Below, piece after piece: positions 34,001 through 44,212 of a stretch of DNA of 64,000 nt. The DNA is from Aphrocallistes beatrix (lineage: Eukaryota; Porifera; Hexactinellida; Sceptrulophora; Aphrocallistidae), in the NCBI GenBank assembly GCA_963281255.1, contig OY725488.1, positions 1,240,001 to 1,304,000 of the forward strand, in the 5' to 3' direction. The position numbers and the translations under genes were made by a program. The notes beneath the pieces were generated by a model, which saw nothing but the letters and a program-made list of their open reading frames with translations, did no database searches and was not told the DNA's origin. The stretch's first letter is position 1. Each line of letters opens with the position of its first letter.

Positions 34001-37000
34001 GCATAGCTGCCATCTTGATTCTGATTCCGTTATCCTTAATAATCAATTTCTTTTTCTTTGCAAGTTGAATAGAAATGTCAAAAAATAAAGTGCGATGACA
34101 GCTTCCTAAGCCATGGCATTTCGCGAATTTCGTTTCTGTTAAAAGATGGTGTTCAAGTTCGATAGTACGAACAAACTCGTGGCGGTATATAACACAACTT
34201 ATTGCAGATTGCAACGAACAAGAAGTCCCACACATTTGGAGAGGAACTCATGGAGCCTTGTCACCTGGAAACTGCGCGTCTGATTTTGAATGAAAAATGA
34301 ACCAAATCTCTTCTCGCACAATACCGTCTCGCGTAGAACTATTGTTTTAGAGTCTAGAACAAGCAACAGTGCTTTAGTTTACGTAATAGGTAATTCAGAA
34401 CAAAAATGCTGAACTAATTAGTTTACTAACATTTTCTTATTCAATAATAATATTATGTGTATAGAAAGTACATACTAAGATATAAAATTGTGCTCTATGA
34501 GCATCTATAGTATAGGGTACATTTGTAATATGATACTGGTCAATCACTAACAACCATTATGAGAGAAGATATTCATGTTTGAATATCTTCTGCTAGTTTT
34601 ATTGTATCCTTTCAATGGAGAAATAGTTTTTTAGAGAAATGATTTTATTTAACTTTTTAATATAAAATTCAACAAGGTGATATTCAAAATATTCAACATT
34701 GATGGAACTATCAAAGTGTTTAAAAATAAAGATAAAACAGAAATAAGTTCAGAAATTTAACTTTTGAGATTTAGAAGTGAGTAGAGTTTATTGATAACTA
34801 TTTTCTGTAAAACAAAAGGTAGTAATTATAGGTTTAATCTCAGGGTTGTGGAGAGCTTGATAGTAATAATTAATCTCTTGCTTTAATAAATCCTTTTCTC
34901 GTTGCAATTGGAGTTTAGCTGCTTGGAGTTGATCAATTTCACCACCAAATCCATTGATAATTTGCTTATATTTCTCTTTGTCACTTTCAGCGTAAACTAG
35001 CTTCTTCAGGCGCCGTCTCTCCCTCGCAAGAATTGTTTCCATATCCATCGCTCTTTTATATGGGACAAATCGAGATTTCTCTCTAACAATCTTACGAAGT
35101 TCAATGATGGGCAGAGAAACCAGAACATCTCTATCAATTCCAAGGCATTCGAGGATATTGCTAGTCATTTGTTTAGCTGCTGTAGGTTTTCTTGTACTCA
35201 TTTTAAAGAAGTTTTTAGATTTTCAATTTTCTAGTAAAAATTGTTTGTTGCTTAAAATGTTTTCTCTAGATTCTTATATACCTCATTATAATTTCAGTTC
35301 CATTGCTATATGTAGTGAATGTAATTACAATTAAAATGAAATACTTTCAGGATTAGAAGCTTTCAGTTAGCCTGTACTGTTCTAGGTATAGACTCAGGTT
35401 ACATTGCTATAGTTTTCATCACGAGTGAAGATACATGACCTCATAGTTCAATTAACAGAAAAACATGTTTCACTCAACCTAGTACCACAATATTTAAATA
35501 TCAGATGATCTACTGATTATCACTAAATATTAACTCTTTGATAGAACCATTAACAAAGACATAGATATATACTCAAATACAATGAATGAATTACAATGTG
35601 CAACTTGAGAGAATGGCTTACATAAGAAAGTATGTAGGGAACAGAATAAATCCGTATGGTGAGTATCATGAAAGTAGTGGGGAAGTACAAGAAAGCGATT
35701 TTAAATTAAATTTAAATCGACCATTACATTTTAATGATTTTTGTAGATAAAATCTAAACTATTTTGCTCTGTTTTAAAATCATTCAGGTAAAATCTAGAA
35801 AATTTTTAAAACATATATATTGTAGTAGCGTCAAATGATCTAGTAAATAATTTCAGTACGTAGATAGATAATGAAATAGGAATGCTACCTGATGCGCCTT
35901 ACGCCATACATTGAGGGCTTCATCTTGCTGACCGTTGGAAGCATGTACTCTAGCGAGGAGAATTAGGAGATTTGACTTGTCAATAGAACTGCTAACGTTC
36001 TTCATCTTGTGTGTTTTATCAGTAAGAGCTTCGTTGAGTACACGTATTGCTTTGTCACAGTTTTTCAATTTGAAATACAATTCGGCCAAATCTTGTAGAA
36101 GCTGTAGCTCTTTCTTGTTTTTTAGAGAAGTCTCATAATAGCTAATGGCCTTACTGAAGAAATATTACAGTAAATAGAACAAAAGGAAATCTAGAAAATC
36201 GATCTAACAAGTATACCTGTAATTATGTGTTACAACGAGGACATGACCAATCTTCCTTGCTAGCCCAGCATCTTTAGGATTCTTCTTGAGGACAGATTCG
36301 TAGACCTCTATCGCTTTTTCCGGCTCCTGTACCCTCATGTATGCGTCACCCAACAAAAGAATTACATAAGGCTGAGGAACCTAGATATAACGCTAAGAGA
36401 AATTCCTAAGTTCAACTTGTATTCAAACTAAGCTAAGAATTTGACTACTTATAATTTATATTTGAAATTTGAATATAGTAGTTAAGTACAACGTTTGGTC
36501 CCGAATTACCTTCGCAGCTAAGTCCTTGTGAGATTGAATAAAATACTTCCTATCCTTCCTGTGGGTGAGGTAGATATCGGCCATCCTTCTCGCTGCTTCT
36601 ACGTAGCAAGGGTGACTGACAGTGATTCCGCCCAATATCTTGAGAGCTCTGTCCACGTCTCCGCTCTTGGTCAGGATGGCAGCCTCTGCGAGCTGAACGC
36701 GCGCCTCAGCGGGAGTTCCAGCAAACAAAGATTTTGCTTCTTTCATCGTCCTGTCAGCCTTCTCCCTCTCTCCTACCTCGCTCAGCAACTCTGCATAATC
36801 CAGGTAAATCGAGGCTTTTTCCTGGACCCCGATAGGGGTAGGATCGGCGATTTTAGTTCCCTTCTTGTTCTTCTGCCCCACCTCTCCACTCAAACCTGTA
36901 ATCGAAATCGCTGTTGTAAGGCATCGCAGGGCTTCATCTGTGTCATTTGTTTTGCGGCTAACCTAGTAGGGAAGAGCAAATAACTGAAATAGATCAAAAA

Positions 37001-40000
37001 TTTTAAAATAAAGAAATGAAGATGATAGCTATAGAAATAGAGACCAGAAGTCTTGTCCCAATGTGTAAACAAAAACCTAATCGGGATATTTAGGAATCTA
37101 TACTAATTAGTTAGACATATTCGAAGTTATATAGATTGTACAGAAGTCTAAATTTGGTTATCAATGTTTTGTCCAATATCTTTATCCAATAAATGGCAGC
37201 AAATGATTGAGGAATAAGGGATGAAAATTGAGGTAAAATCAAACAACAACATCTGCATGCCAGGTGAACAATAGCCCTGAAACATGTGTGTGAAAATAGG
37301 TAGGGACAAATATTTAGCGACCACTTGAAAACATTTGAATACCACATTATAGTTCAAAAGATTGGACAAAACCTTGACAAGGACTTATCCTATTATATAA
37401 ATACTGGAGGCAATCTCACACTGCAATAATACCTGTGCTTTAATCAGCTGATAGTGGGCACTGTCCCGTATCTCGAAGTTATGGCTGAGAGCTTGATCTA
37501 GGCTAACAGCGGCCTGAGAGTAGTCCCCAGCTGCGGTACGAATCTGAGCAGCCAGTACGTGAGCCTGTGACGCACTCAGAGCATCCCCGGGGACTCCTTC
37601 TCCGCTGTGGTTGAAGCAAGCGTCGAGGTGAGTGAGGGCTTTGTCAGGATCTCCGGAGAAGTAGCTAACACGTGCCTGCAACAGCCAGGCCGCGGCTATG
37701 CCCGGGGCGCTGCTGCATACGGGAGTGAGGAGAGAGTCAGTTGTCTTGAGGACCTGGGAGGGCTCTTGGCTGGGGAGGAGAGGGTCGGATGGACTGAAGC
37801 TCATCAGGTCGTTTGCAATCTGTTAGAATTTTGTATGTATAGATTCTTAACATTCAGTCTCATACACAGTTAGACATTACCTGGAGAATGAAATCGGGAT
37901 TTAAAACTCGGAAGTAGTGAGCTCCTAAGGGGATCCCTTTGACAGCTTGGAAGTGCATATGAGCAGTCTCCTCGAGCAGAGGGAGGATAACGTCAGCCCC
38001 CTGGTGCTGCTTCATACACAGCATAGCTGACAGGTGGCACACTTCTGCAGACTTTCCAATCGTGGACTGAACCTCTTCAAGGAAATCGAGTTGCTGCTTG
38101 GCTTCATCTAACTTGCCCAGCAAGATCTGGCAATGTATTGCTCCAGAGAGTGCAGCCACACTCGTATCATCGAATGAGAAAGCCTAAACAAGAATGGATT
38201 CAACACAGATGTTACGAAAATATTTACACAGTATTCATACAAGGTCCCACTACATCTTTAAGAAAAAGAATGTTCATCGCATCAAATCTAAACGTGCACC
38301 TTTTTGTACATCTTGAGTGCATCCTGAGTCTTTCCCTGAAGCAGAACCTGATATGCCAACTCAGTGGTGTAGACGGGATTGTTCGGTTTGAGAGAACACG
38401 CTCTTTCCACCAGGGCTAAGGTCTGAGACAATACTGTAGAAGCTCGACCACAAACTCTACAAAGTGCGAGGGAGAGGTGGTAATAGAGAAAGTGGTTCTG
38501 TGGTTCTCCTCTGTCCAACACTTGAATCAGATCTCCGATCGTCTCTACTGCACTGAAATGCTGGCCTTCGACGGTTAGTTGGTATAAGGCCTTCAGATGA
38601 ATCTAATGTTATATAATATCCATCAATCAAATTAGAATTAGATGCATCACTGTTCGAAGTTTGAATAATATTAAATTCAATTACTTGGTACGAAGTACGT
38701 TTAAATGTTGATGATAGTCTATCTTCCAATCATGAATTAATTAAGCAATAAGAATAGAACATGTACGAATGGTCGTGTTTCACAGTAATCATTTTAATTT
38801 GGTTAAATGGTTCTCCAATGAACGAGGCGGAGCGGAGCTATCACTGAGTATAGCCGCCTACATAATACATATAGTATTGAGAATTGTTCTTTTCAGTTCG
38901 GAGGCATTGTTGAAAACATGAACAACTCCTTAGTTAATTTGTGCACATGAATAGTTGCTTAGATCTCTTCCAAAAAGTAACCAAGTTATGTATAATGGCA
39001 AAAGATGCCGTTGCTGATCGTTAAACTTAGAACCTAAAAAATTTTAGTATCAAGTTGAAACTTAGTGATGCACACAAGAATGCGAAAGTAGTAGTAATTG
39101 ACAAAATTATTAAGTAGATTTAGTGTAGGAATTATTTTAAGCAGAATTTTCATATTTTGCAAGGAATATGAAAATAGGTGCTAATTAATGTAAGTTACAT
39201 ACAAAATCAAATATTTAATTAAGCTCTTTCATACTACGTAGTAGATACGTAGCTTCATTCTCGCAATAGCAAAATTATGGAATGTTGGAAAGATCGGATT
39301 TTCATAAGTGTAGTATTTGTGCCATAGCACATTGTATTTGTTTTCAAAATTTTGACACTTAAGGTGGATAGTTATTCGGGTCTGATAATGCTACAATCTA
39401 GTAGATACTTGATTTAGAAATTTATAAAGGTGCATAAAACAAAGTATTATCTGAATAAGTTTGAAACCCAAATTTTGATGTTGTATTCTATAGTTGAATA
39501 TTTTGCTAGTAATCACTGCATTAATAATGCATTTCATTTTGATAAATCAATATCATACATACTATTTGTTGCATATATCATTTTATACATCGTACGTATA
39601 TTTGCTAGCTACTAGATAGCCCAAATTGACTGATGTATGTAATTTATTTTCCAATGTATTAATGATATATCTAATAAAATTTATAGACATAGCATTATTT
39701 CAAAATTACTAAGCTATGTTATGTACACTAAAAGTAGTTGAAAGCATTTCAACTGGCTAGTGTCATAATGTAAGAAGATAATAACAGCCCTACTAACCAG
39801 AAATTACCAACTCCATATAAAGTGAAAGTAATAAATGATATATATTCGAAGCTGCCTGTGCTAGGATAAATAGTCAATGTGAAAGTATATCCACACGTAG
39901 AGACTGCTTAGAAATTAATCACGAGTCCAGCACTAGATTGTTCAAGGTGAAACTGCTGAATATTTTCAGTTCAAAGGACTACTTTGAAATATACGTAGAC

Positions 40001-43000
40001 TGTACTTACATAAACAAAGATATTTTATACTTATAATATAGAAATATGATAGGAATCTTAAAATATCTACAAAACAGTCATATTAGTTCCGAGTAGGGTG
40101 ATTACTTACACACTTTTAAAAATGATATATATCGGAAATTCCTAATGCAGCACTGGCATTTATCATACAATTAACTTACAGCTTCAATGTTTTCAGGATC
40201 GAGTGCTGCGGCTCGCTGACACGAATCCATTGCACCGTCCCACTCCTGCAGCATTACCTGCAGCCGAGCCTTCTCGATGAGAGCAGGAGAGGACTTGGGG
40301 AAGGTGACGACCGCCTCACTGATCACATCTAGGGCATTGCTAAAGTTGTTCTTGAGAGTCAGATACCGCGCCTTCCCGATCAGAGCTCCAAGAGAGCCGC
40401 CCACATATTGGTCTCCCCCACTCGTGAGGACATCCTATATCCAAAGAGTAATGATCCTTAGAAACCAGAAATAAACCCAGGAATTACCTCAAAGAACTTG
40501 TTGCACTTTTTGACGTAAGCCTCCTTATTCGAAGTAAGGTCAATCCAACCTCTCAATAGTATTCCATCTTTGCTCTTCGGGGATAACTTTAGCATCCGGT
40601 CTATATACTCTCGGCTCTTTTCGTGTCTCCCATTCAACCAGAGGTACATGGCTGCGTTGAAGAGAGCTGTGTCAGTACATGTCTGCCTGACAGCCTTAAT
40701 GCTAGACTCCAGACTTCCAATAGTGTCTTTGTCAATAATCTTAGCTTTCTTGTGTGCATCTCTAAATTAAACGGTATATGTGCTATAGATATAATAACAA
40801 ACACATATACGTACATATATGGATCGCGATTCATATTTGTGTAGATTTGAATTAAATATCTCAGTTGACAATAATAAAATGCTTAATTCCAAAAATAAGA
40901 TGCGGTAGCAGAACACAAGATTAGAATTGTAACTGTTAAGAAACAGTTAAATGCGCTTAATAACATTTTCCAGTTATTTCGTTAATAATGTAATGATTAT
41001 ATGGATCGTGAAGCTAGTTCTTATTGAAACTAAACCATATAAGGATTCTCGTTATACGTAAAGCAATAAACAGATGAAGAAAAGAATGGAGATGGTACAT
41101 CTAGCTGAGTATTCTCCACAAATAGTTTCGATATGTCTTATAAAATTATTATAGATTGCACAAGAGTGATATCTGAACCACCAAAAGCACGTGGAGTATT
41201 ACAATAAGTTACTTAATGTGGCTATGTCTTTCTAATCGATAAAGTTATGCACAGATCAAAGAATGTTGCAAGTATTCTCCTACAATTATTTAGTCTGCCA
41301 TGTGGTCGTTTTGCGAGTGAAAGTATCTCAATAGATCCATTCATGTGATCATGGATTCTAAGTGTGCTAGGCTTTATAAGATTCAGTTAAACATCAAGTT
41401 TCATTTTGATACAACATTATACGGTGTGTAAACTATTTCAGTTATGTGTGACGAAAAGCTAAATAAGTTGTTTGTGTGAATAGGAAACAAATGTTTACGT
41501 GGGTTGAACAGTAACCAATTGTCAATCACACAATTAGAATGGAATGCGAAAGATATTATTAGATTGACCTTATAACTAAATTCCATATTGCAATAAGAAT
41601 TAAAAATGTATACATTATTATTTAACAAATAATGGAATTTTCTGTTCATTTGCTTAGTGCTGCAATAATCAGAATACATCATTGATTATTCAGTCTTGGA
41701 AAAAGAATTCGATCCTAAAATAGACATGTGCCCATTTTAGATATCAAAGGTCATGTACTTGGATAGCCATTACAGGTTATACAACCTGCAAACTAGTTGT
41801 CTCGTTAAGAGCCTTACTTTTTTTAATCAATTGTGTAAAGACATATTATATTTCTCATTGATTTAAACTAAAATGACTTTAAACTAAAATGATTACTCTT
41901 GATCGAACCAAACCTAGCTCTAAGTAACGTGTGGACTGCGGATACTAGATTGTAAGAAGATTGGGATATAAACATGGTCAATTGCTGGATCGAAATAATT
42001 TTATCTAGGTTATAGACACAAGAAAGATATCTGTGGTTTTAAAAATATCGATCGACTATCCGATAGTACTGCTCCATTAAAAACCAACACAGATGTGAAA
42101 AATGAATATATACATTCATACATACATATTTTTCGAGTGATATCGATTATAACAGTAAGACAGACGTATTTAGAGATGTTATCTACCTTATAATTAATCA
42201 ATGTGAGCCTAGGCGCCCAAAGGACGCTTCTTGCGGAAATAAAGTTTCCGCCAGCCGCGCAGCGCAAGCAAGCAAGCGAAGCGCGGTAGTATATATACAA
42301 ATATAGTAGAACCTCGTTAATACGAACACTAGGGGACGGTCGAAATTTGTTCGTATTAACCAGAGTGGTTTGCATGTATTATCTATCATTCGTAGGGGAG
42401 AACATATCTGTTCGTACTATCTGTGTTCATATAAATGAGGTTCTAGTAACCCGTTCTTCCTAAATATAAAATCGCAGGGTTTCATTTAGGGGATGGCGAG
42501 GGATGGCTCCCGCCATCCCTTGGATCTCACGCAGTTACGGCCTCGCCACCCCTTATTCCTCAAAACCCAAATTTTGCCATCCCTTGAGTCAATGTTTAAA
42601 TGAAATCCTGAATCGGATTCTCCATTAATAAATACTCCCTAAATCTTTGAGATCTTATTTATCTCTTTAAACAAAGCTTTGCTCTGAAGGTGTTAAAATA
42701 TTTATATATTCTTTTAAAAACCAGAAGTGGTAGCATTTTTGAAAAAATAGGGATAGTGCACATCTAAAACATAAAAAAATACACATGGACATACGTAGAA
42801 CGCCGTCCAGGCCATAAGGGCACCTCCCTATAGGAGCTGCACTAAAAATAAAAACCACTTCAAAAAATATTTTAAACATCAAGGTTGAAACCGCTGCAAC
42901 CAAAAACAACCAAATATTCTGTTGACCAAACATATTCTATAACCAAGAAATTCAATACTTATAGTACAGTGATCACCTGCACCCTACTAATTTTGTTTAT

Positions 43001-43621
43001 CCAACACCTCTATGCCAAGAAAACATCTGATAGAAAAAACTAATTGTTTGTTTGACCATATACATGTACTACTGAATTGAACTTTTGGCAGACCAAATAT
43101 ATTTAGTCAACTGAATGCTGTGCTATTCGGTTTCACTCTGACAACACACATGTATCAATGGTATGTATAGATCATGAACCACACTTGTGGCTGCGGTACT
43201 GTCCTTAGGAAGATACGCTATGGGGTCTGTGAACCAATATTGTAATCATTTCTTCAGAACAAACAAGTGATTACACATTAATTACCAAAATTGTGGTGAA
43301 TAAAAGTACTCTACAAAATCGAAATGAGGTGGATAGGTATACTATAAATAAACACACAAAATTCCGAGGTTGATACTTGTATAAGTCGTACCTGAGTGCA
43401 AGACATGCACATAGAGTGACATCCTTCTTATCTTTGACATTCTCGAGCTCCTGAATGCATTCCGGGATTCTCTCCTGGAACAGAAGACTGACGGCCTTCC
43501 ATAGAGAGAGTATCGGATCTATTCCCTGTCTGTCTATAGCAGTGAGACACACGGTCTCCATGTGGTGGGAGTAACGCTCCAGGGCCAGGTACTGGATCAA
43601 GGTGAAAAATTCCGAATCCAT
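28774..43621 (-). CDS. TTC21B: TTC21B / IFT139, twelve exons
   Basis: Exons, in transcript order: 43621-43392, 40761-40488, 40434-40180, 38602-38300, 38183-37881, 37819-37433, 36962-36510, 36380-36217, 36153-35889, 30865-30512, 29848-29388, 29323-28774. All junctions are GT...AG, phases agree throughout, and the product is 1332 aa (human about 1316). The protein is a tetratricopeptide-repeat solenoid colinear with IFT139. Markers are the N-terminal MDSEF, GRHEKSREYIDRMLKLS, the DIYLTHRKDRKYF segment, LGDAYM, YVQRRPGNYM, and the C-terminal NPNIGYKLAFNYLKAKR and PKIRKEILDKARASLR. IFT139 is a peripheral IFT-A subunit needed for retrograde transport in cilia. Intron 9 (35888-30866) contains two complete genes on the same strand. 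TTC21A versus TTC21B is not certain because the duplication is vertebrate-specific. Confidence 0.95.
31032..31060. repeat. (CA)n microsatellite
   Basis: Uninterrupted run of about 14 CA dinucleotides inside TTC21B intron 9, close to exon 10. Confidence 0.95.
31515..32459 (-). CDS. CYB5RL: NADH-cytochrome b5 reductase-like protein, nested gene
   Basis: A single exon of 314 residues inside TTC21B intron 9. The N-terminus has the short oxidoreductase-like motif PGDCCGSGCTPCVLDIYEQEL, typical of CYB5RL. Then comes an FAD-binding barrel with the flavin motif RPYTPIS (around residue 130) and the GGLDLLIKMYSEGRMS segment, followed by an NADH-binding domain with LACGTGIAPM and the C-terminal LICGTKSF. 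The family transfers electrons from NADH via FAD to heme proteins such as cytochrome b5; the partner of this member is unknown. The ATG at 32459 lies just upstream of the Cys-rich motif. The usual animal C-terminus ends in a CG-aromatic element; here the sequence ends LKIF, slightly divergent. No introns. It would be spliced out of the TTC21B transcript, so it presumably has its own promoter. Confidence 0.92.
   Translation of the reverse strand: MARRDGQYDHRCIPSRPQSPSPGDCCGSGCTPCVLDIYEQELKIWEASQDPQDPQVNISTNKPALSTDSYIDCIITRIDVVNCHVSIFFLAFPDLNLKCGLLPGQHVIVQATSDDNSYSLSRPYTPISDLTFVGGLDLLIKMYSEGRMSRLVREWRVGSKVKLRGPFGMFDYKPNQVKHMSMLACGTGIAPMYQIMRHVLENEDDETRLVLVYASRCAKDILLKSRLDEFAQYWNVRIVYVLSNEQEKSKLLHPLKYNDVVYHQRINEKLLKNEIPPPSISHHILICGTKSFNQDMQSILTENLKFCKECLKIF
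33655..33730. mobile_element. hAT-like terminus remnant
   Basis: The stretch AAACAGGGGTCTAACCGG followed by GGTAATGATCCCC and GGGGGTAATTTGAGAAATT resembles the ends of hAT (Charlie-like) elements, which start CAGGGGTC. Only one end is apparent, so this is a fragment. Confidence 0.4.
33951..34235 (-). CDS. Unassigned small open frame
   Basis: A frame of 94 codons with several Cys and His residues, a KKKK run and an ATG at 34235, within TTC21B intron 9. I recognise no family or domain. It may be a real small exon, but its composition is close to chance AT-rich sequence. Listed only because it is complete from ATG to stop. Confidence 0.15.
   Translation of the reverse strand: MCGTSCSLQSAISCVIYRHEFVRTIELEHHLLTETKFAKCHGLGSCHRTLFFDISIQLAKKKKLIIKDNGIRIKMAAMQSINLSKEIELRLHIN
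34788..35201 (-). CDS. Maf-like bZIP protein with divergent basic region, nested gene
   Basis: A single exon of 137 residues in TTC21B intron 9. A Maf-type extended homology region is visible (DVLVSLPIIELRKIV, about residues 25-39, like the LVSMSVRELNR segment of Maf). Then come an arginine-rich stretch (RERRRLKKLVYAES, about 60-73) aligning with RRTLKNRGYAQS of Maf proteins, and a coiled coil (about 81-116, LQAAKLQLQREKDLLKQE). Small Mafs dimerise with CNC factors on MARE sites. Here the invariant basic-region Asn aligns with Lys67, the following Arg with Leu68, and the conserved Arg after Ser-Cys with Lys75. Canonical DNA contacts are therefore changed. It could be a dominant-negative partner, a factor of altered specificity, or a decaying gene, though the frame is intact. 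The family call rests on the extended homology region plus the YAxS core. Confidence 0.6.
   Translation of the reverse strand: MSTRKPTAAKQMTSNILECLGIDRDVLVSLPIIELRKIVREKSRFVPYKRAMDMETILARERRRLKKLVYAESDKEKYKQIINGFGGEIDQLQAAKLQLQREKDLLKQEINYYYQALHNPEIKPIITTFCFTENSYQ
38603..40179 (-). other. TTC21B intron 3
   Basis: A 1.6-kb AT-rich intron. A plus-strand frame of 61 codons at 39430-39615 is hydrophobic and AT-driven and is taken as chance. No repeat or nested gene recognised. Confidence 0.7.
42249..42286 (+). repeat. Dispersed GC-rich motif, copy 3
   Basis: Near-copy of 4203-4236, with CGCCAGCCGCGCAG followed by GCAAGCAAGCAAGCGAAGCG. One extra AAGC unit compared with the first copy. Confidence 0.7.
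42304..42448. mobile_element. Pogo/Tigger-like MITE
   Basis: Starts AGTAGAACCTCGTTAATACG and ends ATGAGGTTCTAGTA, an inverted pair typical of pogo-like elements, with internal GTTCGTA words. About 145 bp, no coding capacity. Confidence 0.6.
42475..42610. mobile_element. 136-bp hAT-like MITE
   Basis: Terminal inverted repeats CAGGGTTTCATTTA and TAAATGAAATCCTG bracket a short GC-richer interior with GGGATGG / CCATCCC inverted words. The flanks AAAATCG and AATCGG suggest an eroded target duplication. Confidence 0.6.
42659..42850 (+). repeat. Dispersed ~190-bp repeat, copy B
   Basis: Colinear diverged copy of 8709-8902, same orientation, ending in the same GAGCTGCACTAAAA word. Confidence 0.7.
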
Positions 43622-44212
43622 AATACCACGAATATAAACACTTACCGATAAGCTTAGAAAGTAAATCAAGCAAATGAAGAATAATGTAAAAGCGAGCACA
43701 TTTAAATGGTGGTAGGGGGAGGAAGCATAGAGGTCGGCCCTTAACCGGTGACGGAGGAATAGGCATAGGGTAGCTAAAACATTTTCCAATTGCTGGCTCC
43801 ACCTTAATTGTAGCTTAGTGGCGTTAATAATTTCATCGCGATTCATTTGCCTATGTGAGTGCCATATATTTTCTTCAAATTCAGATATAATTTATGCGGG
43901 TCGCTTAAAATTTATTGTTCAAGTGAACTCCTGGTAGGTGTTGCAGTAAGTACCTATAAGTAATCAAAACTAAGTGAGAGCATGCAATCTTCAAAATTGT
44001 GCTGAAACACGTCTTGAAGAGGCCTGAATATATTCCAACGATAAAATATTATTAATTCTAAGCATAAAACCGAATAGCAATAAGTGTAATCGTAAAGGTA
44101 AGATGACATAATCGATAATAACAAGACCGAATAAGATAGACTAGAGATAAGCAACAAGTTCAGAGAGTGATCGGGCAGAGTAGATAATTAGAGCTTACCG
44201 GAGAGGTGAGCA
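43622..44212. other. Interval between DNAH2 and TTC21B
   Basis: About 590 bp separate the two same-strand cilium genes. It must hold the DNAH2 3' region and the TTC21B 5' region or promoter. A donor-like CGGTAAGT sits about 12 bases upstream of the TTC21B ATG and another, CCGGTAAGC, just after the DNAH2 stop. Untranslated-region introns are possible but unproven. No separate gene. Confidence 0.45.

Larger units (their letters stand above)
30866..35888 (-). other. TTC21B intron 9, hosting two nested genes
   Basis: A 5.0-kb GT...AG intron between TTC21B exons 9 and 10 (protein junction KAHQ/HQQQ, phase 0). Inside lie CYB5RL (31515-32459) and the Maf-like bZIP (34788-35201), both on the host strand. 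It also carries a (CA)n microsatellite at 31032-31060 and a hAT-like remnant near 33655-33730. A 94-codon frame at 33951-34235 is unassigned. Confidence 0.85.
40762..43391 (-). other. TTC21B intron 1, containing several small transposon relics
   Basis: A 2.6-kb intron with four listed repeats between 42249 and 42850 (GC-rich motif, pogo-like MITE, 136-bp hAT-like MITE, dispersed repeat). The rest (40762-42240) is AT-rich without recognisable features. Frames at 41401-41682 and 42010-42375 match nothing. Confidence 0.7.

Noticed and set aside
43622-43846. Upstream in-frame extension of TTC21B exon 1
   Set aside because: The family N-terminus begins at the MDSEF methionine (43621). The upstream part is hydrophobic AT-rich sequence containing a donor-like GTAAGT and has no IFT139 similarity.
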